Positions 1 through 5,214 of a DNA stretch of 6,557 nucleotides are shown here, in pieces. The position numbers and the translations under genes are program-made. The stretch lies in assembly GCA_007129055.1 (NCBI GenBank), contig SKWE01000262.1:1-6557 (forward strand), given 5' to 3'. The number at the start of each line of letters is the position of its first letter. Position 1 is the stretch's first letter. The notes beneath the pieces were generated by a model. That model worked only from the letters and a program-made list of their open reading frames with translations. It did no database searches and had not been told where the DNA came from. The DNA comes from Syntrophomonadaceae bacterium (GTDB lineage: Bacteria > Bacillota > Dethiobacteria > DTU022).

Positions 1-532
1 CATGCTTGATCCGATCGGTTTCCAGAATACCTTTGCTATTGCAATGACAGCAGAAAGAGCTGAAGAGCTTGGTGTAACAAAGCTCTCCGAAATGGCTGAG
101 ATCGAAGGACTTACTTTTATTGGAGATAACACCACATTTACCAGGCCTGACCTCTATATTGGCCTTGCAGAAACCTACGGTATTGACATGGATGGTGTGA
201 ACAGGGTTATTGTGGATACCTCATTCTTCTACGAAGCACTGGACCAGGGTGAAGGCGATCTTACCACCCTTTTCTCAACTGATGGCCGCCTTAAGGAGTA
301 TGGTTTCGTAATCCTGGAAGATGATAAGAGCTTCTTCCCGCCATATGATGCAATTTATGTTGTGCGTGCGGAAATCCTTGAACAATATCCTTCCATTCTG
401 GCAGCACTGGAACCGCTGCTGGGAAGTATTGACGAAGAAACCATGACCGGTTTGAACTACCTTGTTGAAGTTGAAATGGAAGATCCGGAAGATGTAGCAA
501 GAGAATACTTAGAATCAGTGGGACTTCTCTAG
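1..532 (+). CDS. Substrate-binding protein of a glycine betaine/carnitine/choline ABC transporter, C-terminal part (5' partial)
   Basis: This is the extracytoplasmic solute receptor that delivers a quaternary amine or related compatible solute to the ATPase and permease encoded next. About 176 residues are visible, roughly the C-terminal 60% of an OpuCC/ProX/OsmF-type protein (OpuAC-like periplasmic fold). Family landmarks are a GFQNTFAIAM segment at visible residues 6-15 (usual form GFNNTYALAV), STDGR at 92-96, FFPPYDAIYVVR at 111-122, and the closing LNYLVEVE...DPEDVAREYL...GLL segment typical of the family end. The ATG at position 2 is internal: homologues have about 100 or more residues, including a signal peptide or lipobox, before this point, so the gene enters from the left. 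The stop is TAG at 530-532, 22 bases before the preferred ATPase start, consistent with one operon. Ligand-cage residues lie partly outside the window, so betaine, choline, carnitine and proline betaine cannot be told apart. Confidence 0.9.
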   Translation, partial: MLDPIGFQNTFAIAMTAERAEELGVTKLSEMAEIEGLTFIGDNTTFTRPDLYIGLAETYGIDMDGVNRVIVDTSFFYEALDQGEGDLTTLFSTDGRLKEYGFVILEDDKSFFPPYDAIYVVRAEILEQYPSILAALEPLLGSIDEETMTGLNYLVEVEMEDPEDVAREYLESVGLL

Positions 533-539
533 AATACGT

Positions 540-545
540 GAGGTG
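540..545 (+). promoter_or_regulatory. Ribosome binding site deciding the ABC ATPase start
   Basis: GAGGTG lies 9 bases before the ATG at 555. The earlier in-frame GTG at 543 overlaps this motif and has no purine-rich site of its own upstream, so 555 is preferred. The TTG at 546 is also poorly placed. Confidence 0.65.
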
Positions 546-554
546 TTGATCAGT

Positions 555-1658
555 ATGACCCGTGAAATCAGTGTTGAATTGCAAAAGGTAAGCAAGCTGT
601 ATGGTCAGGATAAAGTGGTAAATGAGGTTAGCTTATCAGTTGAGAAGGGCGAGATCTTTGTCTTGATCGGACCTTCCGGCTGCGGTAAAACAACTACCCT
701 GAAGATGATTAACCAGCTGATTCCTCACACATCCGGTAATATACTGGTCAACGGGACAGATGTGGCGGAGCTCGACGTTGTCGAGCTCCGTCGTTCTATT
801 GGATACGTTATCCAGTATATCGGGCTGCTGCCCCACCTGACAATCCAGGAAAATATCGCTTTTGTTCTTAAACTAACCAAGCAGTCGAAGAAATTGCAAA
901 AAGAAAAGGCAGAAGAACTGATAGAAACTGTTGGGCTGGATTTTAGCCACCTAAATCGTTATCCCCGGGAGTTAAGCGGTGGACAGCAGCAAAGAGTTGG
1001 AGTTGCACGCGCGCTTGCCGCTAACCCCGACATCTTGCTCATGGATGAGCCTTTTGGTGCAGTAGATCCCCTGACCCGTGAGCAGCTGCAGAATGAACTG
1101 CTCAGGCTGCAGGAGTCTATTCAAAAAACAATTGTTTTCGTTACCCACGACATGCAGGAAGCTTTCAAGGTTGGGAACAGGATCGGTATCCTGCGCCAGG
1201 GTGAGCTTGTTACCCTGGGGACGCCGATGGAGATAGTTAAGTCAGATGATGAGTTTGTAAAGAATTTTATCGGCCAGGGAGCCCTGTTTGAAGTTTTTGA
1301 TACTATACCTGTCACCAGGGTCCTGGAAAAAAGTGTGCCCCTTGTTCGTATTCATGAAAAGGTAGATCTTCAGGCAGAGGAACTTAAAGATTGGGAAAAT
1401 GTTTTCGTGGTTGAACCTGATGGAAATTGCAAAGGGTATATTCCCCTCAGCGACCTTAATAAAGACGGTTCATTCGCGGCAGAGCAAATTGAGCCCCTGC
1501 CTAAAGCCTCTTCTCCGGACATTTCGGTCAAACTTGCAGTTCAGGAAATGCTATGGGGAGGCAGAACCTGGCTTCCTATTGTCGATGAAAGCACCGGCTT
1601 TAAGGGCATTGTTCTGTTTCGATCCTGCGCCGCCCTGGTTGCTGAGAATGGGAGGTAA
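555..1658 (+). CDS. opuCA: Glycine betaine/carnitine/choline ABC transporter ATP-binding protein with C-terminal CBS-like region
   Basis: This cytoplasmic ATPase powers the adjacent permease. With the ATG at 555 it has 367 residues; a GTG at 543 would add four. The nucleotide-binding domain fills residues 6-240: Walker A GPSGCGKTT at 39-47, Q-loop VIQYIGLLPH at 85-94 (family form VIQQIGLFPH, lead Gln kept), signature LSGGQQQR at 140-147, Walker B ILLMDEP at 160-166 and H-loop His198 in VTHD. Residues 245-367 look like a CBS pair: a first repeat near 280-301 (FVVEPDG...GYIPLSDL) and a clearer second at 323-358 ending in LPIVDES..FKGIV. In OpuA/OpuC-type ATPases this region senses ionic strength or cyclic dinucleotides; here the first repeat is weak. 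The stop abuts the next ATG, so translation is probably coupled. An 11-bp perfect inverted repeat lies inside the gene at 766-790. The family is certain; the exact symbol (opuCA, opuBA or proV-like) is less so. Confidence 0.93.
   Translation: MTREISVELQKVSKLYGQDKVVNEVSLSVEKGEIFVLIGPSGCGKTTTLKMINQLIPHTSGNILVNGTDVAELDVVELRRSIGYVIQYIGLLPHLTIQENIAFVLKLTKQSKKLQKEKAEELIETVGLDFSHLNRYPRELSGGQQQRVGVARALAANPDILLMDEPFGAVDPLTREQLQNELLRLQESIQKTIVFVTHDMQEAFKVGNRIGILRQGELVTLGTPMEIVKSDDEFVKNFIGQGALFEVFDTIPVTRVLEKSVPLVRIHEKVDLQAEELKDWENVFVVEPDGNCKGYIPLSDLNKDGSFAAEQIEPLPKASSPDISVKLAVQEMLWGGRTWLPIVDESTGFKGIVLFRSCAALVAENGR
766..790 (+). repeat. Perfect 11-bp inverted repeat (3-base loop) inside the ATPase gene
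   Basis: Arms CGGAGCTCGAC (766-776) and GTCGAGCTCCG (780-790) are exact reverse complements around the loop GTT. In RNA the stem could extend four more pairs (765-762 with 791-794) using G-U wobbles. It encodes the AELDVVELR segment between Walker A and the Q-loop. No T-tract follows, so it is not an intrinsic terminator. Confidence 0.8.
1650..1655 (+). promoter_or_regulatory. Ribosome binding site of the permease, within the end of the ATPase gene
   Basis: GGGAGG covers the last two codons of the ATPase. Its spacing is 3 bases to the ATG at 1659 and 6 to the tandem ATG at 1662, so initiation at 1662 is physically more comfortable. The overlap supports coupled translation. Confidence 0.6.
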
Positions 1659-2312
1659 ATGATGGAATTATTAGCGAGTGCCTGGGCTTACTTTCTGAAC
1701 AGACAGGATTTGATGTTTGAAGTATTAAAGGAACATGTAACGCTTGTTCTATGGGCTACTTTCTTTACCGTAATCATAGGAGTTCCGGTTGGTATAGCTA
1801 TTTCCAGGACCGAGAAGCTTCGAAATACAATTTTAGGTTCAGTTTCCATCCTCTATACAATACCGATTCTCGCATTGTTCGGATTTTTAATTCCAATTAT
1901 GGGCATTGGCAGCACGCCTGCACTTATTGCCCTGGTCATTTATGGACTTCTACCGGTGATCAGAAACTCCTGTGTTGGAATTATACAGGTTCACCCCCAG
2001 TTGAAGGAGTCAGCAAGGGGTATGGGAGCTAATGACCTGCAGCTATTGTTTAAAGTAGAAATACCATTAGCTTTTCCCGTAATTTTTGCCGGCATCCGAA
2101 CTGCACTGGTTATGAACTTTTCTCTCGCAACCTATGCTGTATTTATCGGTGCAGGGGGAATGGGCAGGATTATTATGCAGGGAATCAGGACTTTCAATAC
2201 CGGGATGATGCTGGCCGGTATACTGATGGTTGTAATTACAACAGTCCTCCTGGAACGCATGGTTGGTGTTGTTGATAACCGGATTCAGAAACGTTATAGC
2301 CTGAGCGATTAA
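1659..2312 (+). CDS. Glycine betaine/carnitine/choline ABC transporter permease
   Basis: This integral membrane subunit of the OpuCB/OpuBB/ProW-like family forms the translocation path. It has 217 residues, normal for the stand-alone permeases of this group. Hydrophobic spans lie near residues 27-48, 58-80, 86-105, 137-165 and 184-203. The cytoplasmic EAA-type loop that docks on the ATPase is at 117-146 (ESARGMGAND...EIPLAFPVIFAGIR). YTIPILALFGFLIP at 66-79 and the FIGAGGMGRIIMQGI segment at 162-176 are strongly characteristic of the family. Start choice is between tandem ATGs at 1659 and 1662, one residue apart; 1662 is better spaced from GGGAGG. The gene abuts the ATPase stop. Classic OpuC operons carry two permeases; only one is visible, so either it acts as a homodimer or a second lies upstream of the window. 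It is clearly not the fused permease/receptor form, because the receptor is separate. Confidence 0.93.
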   Translation: MMELLASAWAYFLNRQDLMFEVLKEHVTLVLWATFFTVIIGVPVGIAISRTEKLRNTILGSVSILYTIPILALFGFLIPIMGIGSTPALIALVIYGLLPVIRNSCVGIIQVHPQLKESARGMGANDLQLLFKVEIPLAFPVIFAGIRTALVMNFSLATYAVFIGAGGMGRIIMQGIRTFNTGMMLAGILMVVITTVLLERMVGVVDNRIQKRYSLSD

Positions 2313-2341
2313 GTAAATAACCAGTTAATGGGGGCTTGCCG

Positions 2342-3340
2342 GTGAGTGAATATATGATCAAGTATGTGGATGCCCATGTGGGTGGTGAATCGCTGCGCCT
2401 GGTTTTAAGGGGCCCGCAGCTTAAAGGCAGCACACTCCTTGAAAAAAGAGAATATATGATGACCCATTATGATCATATTCGGACTGCGGTAGTTCTTGAA
2501 CCGCGCGGTCATGATGACATGTATGGTGCTGTTCTGGTCGATCCGTGCCACCCGGATGCTGATTTGGGTGTAGTTTTTATCGATAGCGCTTACTATAACA
2601 ATATGTGCGGTCATGGTTCAATGGCTATCGCCACAATAGCAGTTGATCTTGGTTTGGTGCCGGCAGTTGAGCCGGTAACTGAGGTTGTGCTTGAAACAGG
2701 TGCAGGTTTGGTGACGGTAAAGGTAGAGGTAGCCGGGGGGAAAGCGGGAGATGCGATTCTTCAGGGAGTTCCCTCGTTTTTATACAAGGATAATGTGATG
2801 GTTGATTTGGAAGACGGCCAGGTTGAAATTGCCATAGGATTCGGTGGTAATTTTTTTGGCATAGTTGAAATGGAAAAGCTTGGTTTAAAGCACAGCAAAG
2901 AATATATTCAAAATTTTATTCGGTACGGGTTGGCAATCAGGGAGTTTATTAATAATAGCGTACCGCTTGCCCACCCTGAAAAACCGCACATTAACACGGT
3001 GGAGGACATTTTATTTGTTAAGGAGGCTGATTTCTCCGGAGATACACATAAAAGCCTTGTTGTTTTAGGACATGCCATGGTAGACCGTTCTCCCTGCGGT
3101 ACCGGAACATGTGCCAGGATGGCTATGCTTCATCAACTTGGCAAGCTTGAAACCGGTGGTCTTTTTTACCACGAGAGTATTACGGGTGCTTTGTTCGAAG
3201 GAAAAATTAATGCCATTGCCCGGGTTGGAGATTATCCGGCAGTAGTTCCCCAGGTGAAAGGTAAAGCTTACCTGATGGGGATGGGCACGCTGCTGGTAGA
3301 TCCCGCAGATCCCCTGAAACACGGTTTTTCACTGCGTTAA
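2342..3340 (+). CDS. Proline racemase family protein (proline racemase or 4-hydroxyproline 2-epimerase-like)
   Basis: Cofactor-independent enzymes of this family invert the alpha carbon of proline or hydroxyproline with two cysteines acting as acid and base. Both are present: Cys89 in NMCGHGS (residues 87-93) and Cys252 in DRSPCGTGT (248-256). Retention of the second Cys argues against a trans-3-hydroxyproline dehydratase, where Thr usually replaces it. The N-terminal VDAHVGGES (usual form IDTHTEGE), the GGNFFGIVE segment, and the C-terminal G.AYLMGMGTLLVDPADP..HGF also fit the family. Length is 332 residues, about normal. Start is uncertain: GTG 2342 has GGGGG at 2330-2334 seven bases upstream; ATG 2354 follows GGTGAG at 2341-2346 and gives MIKYVDAH; TTG 2336 has poor spacing. 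The gene is 29 bases after the permease on the same strand, so it is probably cotranscribed with the transporter and acts on the imported solute or a breakdown product. Exact substrate cannot be assigned. Confidence 0.88.
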   Translation: MSEYMIKYVDAHVGGESLRLVLRGPQLKGSTLLEKREYMMTHYDHIRTAVVLEPRGHDDMYGAVLVDPCHPDADLGVVFIDSAYYNNMCGHGSMAIATIAVDLGLVPAVEPVTEVVLETGAGLVTVKVEVAGGKAGDAILQGVPSFLYKDNVMVDLEDGQVEIAIGFGGNFFGIVEMEKLGLKHSKEYIQNFIRYGLAIREFINNSVPLAHPEKPHINTVEDILFVKEADFSGDTHKSLVVLGHAMVDRSPCGTGTCARMAMLHQLGKLETGGLFYHESITGALFEGKINAIARVGDYPAVVPQVKGKAYLMGMGTLLVDPADPLKHGFSLR

Positions 3341-3368
3341 ATAGTATCATCAGGAATTAATTTGTCAG

Positions 3369-3393
3369 AAGGTGTGCTGTCAGGCGCCTTTTT
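3369..3393 (+). terminator. Candidate intrinsic terminator of the plus-strand operon
   Basis: Bases 3369-3375 (AAGGTGT) can pair with 3384-3390 (GCGCCTT) using two G-U pairs around an 8-base loop, followed by a T-run at 3389-3393. It sits about 29 bases after the racemase stop and overlaps the 3' end of the opposing etfA. The G-U pairs become A-C mismatches on the other strand, so it should work mainly for plus-strand transcripts. The stem is modest, hence moderate confidence. Confidence 0.42.
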
Positions 3394-4357
3394 CATCCCT
3401 CAACAATTTAAAAAGTGTATCAATAACTATTTTGTAGTCATCGATAATTACAATGTCGGCTGCTTTTAAGATGGGAGCATGTTCGTCGCGGTTTACGGCG
3501 ATTATTATTTTGCTTTTTTCGATACCGTAGTAAAAGGGTGGTGAACCTGATACTGCCAGGGCAAGACAAACTTCGGGCCCGATAACCGCTCCGGATGCCC
3601 CGATCAGCCGGTCAAGGGGTGCCCAGGCATTCATTACTACCGGGCGACTGACGCCAAATTCAGCGCCCAGCTCCCTGGCAATGTTTTGCAACCGGGAAAT
3701 TTCTTTACTGCTTCCTGTGCCCCTGCCGGTCGCAATTACGAAGCTGGCCGATTCGAGTTTATTTTCTTCTTCCTTCGGGCTTTCCATGTAATTGTCCAGG
3801 TATGCACCCGGAGCAGTTGAGCTATAATCATGAAAAGTTAAATATTTCTTCTCCGCATCCATATCCGTTTCTAATCTTTTCAGCCCCCTGGCCAGGGAAA
3901 AACAGTATGGCTTTTTCCTGAAGAGAAAGGAGCCATGTAGATTGCCGCTGTAAACTTTTTTTCTGCCTATAAATAGATCTTCTTCTTTAGTGATATTTTC
4001 AACTGCCACAAGTGAGGATCCATTAAAACGCCAGGCAAACCTGGCAGCAAGCTCATTGCCGGCCAAGTCTCCGGAGAAAATATAGATTTCTGCAGGGCTG
4101 TCACATTCAGACTCTTCCAGGATATTTAAAATAAGTTCCGGTTGGTAGTGCTTAATTTTTACCATGCTTATAGTTTTAAATGGCAGACAGGATTCAATTT
4201 CTGCACCTGTATGTTCGTCATTATAAAACACGACTGCTTCGTCAGCTTCATAAGCATTACCAATAACTGACCTGTTGGCCTTTATAAAGTAAGCAATCTC
4301 TTCGGACCTGGCCTTGTAGGCAGGTGAACAGGCATTAATAATCGCCTTGTATTTCAT
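3380..4357 (-). CDS. etfA: Electron transfer flavoprotein alpha subunit, divergent
   Basis: EtfA carries the electron-shuttling FAD of the EtfAB heterodimer. It has 325 residues, about the normal length, with no added ferredoxin domain. The C-terminal FAD domain is recognisable: FVIATGRGTG at 206-215, GVSRPVV at 235-241, LIGASGAVIGPEV at 251-263, AVSGSPP at 268-274, IIIAVNRDEHAPIL at 284-297 and ADIVIIDD at 300-307. Compared with the usual GASRAAVD, QIGQTGK, PELYIA, SGAIQHLAGM and IN.D..API, the Arg is kept (238), the QTG Thr is Ser (255), and the QH motif is gone (Phe276 at the His position). The N-terminal domain (1-200) is weakly conserved. The start ATG overlaps the etfB stop by four bases (ATGA, 4357-4354) with only a weak ribosome site, implying coupling to etfB. 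It is the last gene of the minus-strand operon; stop TGA is at 3382-3380. The family call is firm; function with this specific flavoprotein is inferred. Confidence 0.87.
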   Translation of the reverse strand: MKYKAIINACSPAYKARSEEIAYFIKANRSVIGNAYEADEAVVFYNDEHTGAEIESCLPFKTISMVKIKHYQPELILNILEESECDSPAEIYIFSGDLAGNELAARFAWRFNGSSLVAVENITKEEDLFIGRKKVYSGNLHGSFLFRKKPYCFSLARGLKRLETDMDAEKKYLTFHDYSSTAPGAYLDNYMESPKEEENKLESASFVIATGRGTGSSKEISRLQNIARELGAEFGVSRPVVMNAWAPLDRLIGASGAVIGPEVCLALAVSGSPPFYYGIEKSKIIIAVNRDEHAPILKAADIVIIDDYKIVIDTLFKLLRDEKGA

Positions 4358-5175
4358 CTGCAGTTCAACCAGCCTTTCAGATGGTTTTCATAAAGCAAGC
4401 GAGCCTTTTCTTCTGCCGTAGCGCCTTCAATGATAATACCGTCCCGGGTATTATTAACTGCTTCCAGTTCACGAAGTTCTGTATCGTTTCCTGATGCCAG
4501 GGTTTCAGGTTTGCAGTTTAAAGACTCCGGGGAAAGGAGGCCAATGTCTTTTTCTGCTGCGGTCTTAATAGCTCTTAATGTAGGGACGCGCAGCAGCGAA
4601 CTGGGAGCATTGCCAACAGCCAAAATACAGGGCGGATGAACAGTCTGATTAACCAGCCCCTGGTCGCTAATGCTGCTTACTGCAAATAGTCCCGCAACAG
4701 CAGGCTCGAATCCAGTTACACCGGTTATACAGGGCCATGCTAATTCTTCGGCTGTCAGAAGCGCTGTTTTGGCATTATCACCATCACTGCTTTGCATGCC
4801 CATAGCAATTAAGTCGAAGGGCCCATATTTTTTGGCAAAAGCAGAAATGATCATAGCTGTGGCGTATGGGTTAAAACGTAAATCCAGGTTGTTTTGTACC
4901 CTGTATGTTTTGTTAAAACCAAGGGCAAGCAGTTTTTTTAAAAATATGTCGGCATAGGTTTCGCCAACTGTAAGGGCGATAAGTTCCGGTTTTTGATCAT
5001 CTGATTTATAGCGTTCCACCATCTTCAGTGCCAGCTCCAGGGCGCTTTCATCGTAGGCGTTAATCACTTTTTTGACGTAGGCAGTTTGAACCGGCAGGTT
5101 GTTGTTAATCGTCCAGTCTTTATCCCGCAGCAAATCAAGATCGGGAACAACCTTAAATGAAATTAATACGCGCAT
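4354..5175 (-). CDS. etfB: Electron transfer flavoprotein beta subunit
   Basis: EtfB pairs with EtfA and binds AMP or, in bifurcating forms, a second FAD. It has 273 residues from the ATG at 5175. Hallmarks: N-terminal MRVLISFKVVPD (usual form MKILVPIKQVPD), VINAYDESALELAL at 37-50 (usual form INPYDE.A.E.A), GETYADIFLKKLLALGFNKTY at 71-91, the nucleotide-binding stretch GMQSSDGDNAKTALLTAEEL at 126-145 (usual form G.QAIDGDT.Q.GP.LAE.L) and LRVPTLRAIKTA at 195-206 (usual form R.P....I..A). After DGD the usual T.QVGP is replaced by NAKTALL, so nucleotide or flavin contacts may differ. An upstream ATG at 5190 would add five residues, but it has no ribosome site, while GGGTGAT lies six bases before 5175. 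It follows the FAD oxidoreductase by 39 bases and overlaps etfA by four. The fixed partnership suggests a dedicated electron acceptor for the upstream flavoprotein. Confidence 0.9.
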   Translation of the reverse strand: MRVLISFKVVPDLDLLRDKDWTINNNLPVQTAYVKKVINAYDESALELALKMVERYKSDDQKPELIALTVGETYADIFLKKLLALGFNKTYRVQNNLDLRFNPYATAMIISAFAKKYGPFDLIAMGMQSSDGDNAKTALLTAEELAWPCITGVTGFEPAVAGLFAVSSISDQGLVNQTVHPPCILAVGNAPSSLLRVPTLRAIKTAAEKDIGLLSPESLNCKPETLASGNDTELRELEAVNNTRDGIIIEGATAEEKARLLYENHLKGWLNCR

Positions 5176-5181
5176 TTTCTT

Positions 5182-5188
5182 ATCACCC
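5182..5188 (-). promoter_or_regulatory. Ribosome binding site deciding the etfB start
   Basis: On the minus strand GGGTGAT (5188 to 5182) precedes the ATG at 5175 by six bases, and that start gives the family-typical MRVLISFK N-terminus. The ATG at 5190 lies just upstream of this site and has no Shine-Dalgarno of its own. Confidence 0.65.
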
Positions 5189-5214
5189 ATGTTAACGCAA
5201 GTTTATCGCCCGGT

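Noticed and set aside
2..4. ATG at position 2 as the start of the substrate-binding protein
   Set aside because: It falls inside the conserved GFQNT region of the family; the signal sequence and first lobe are missing, so the gene continues off the left edge.
543..545. GTG 543 as the ATPase start
   Set aside because: It overlaps the Shine-Dalgarno that serves ATG 555 and lacks its own site; not strictly excluded.
291..584. Minus-strand 97-codon frame across the receptor/ATPase junction
   Set aside because: It is antisense to conserved coding sequence and spans two real genes; no domain or ribosome site is seen.
5188..5190. ATG 5190 (minus strand) as the etfB start
   Set aside because: No ribosome site precedes it, and the family N-terminus begins at the ATG at 5175, which has GGGTGAT six bases upstream.
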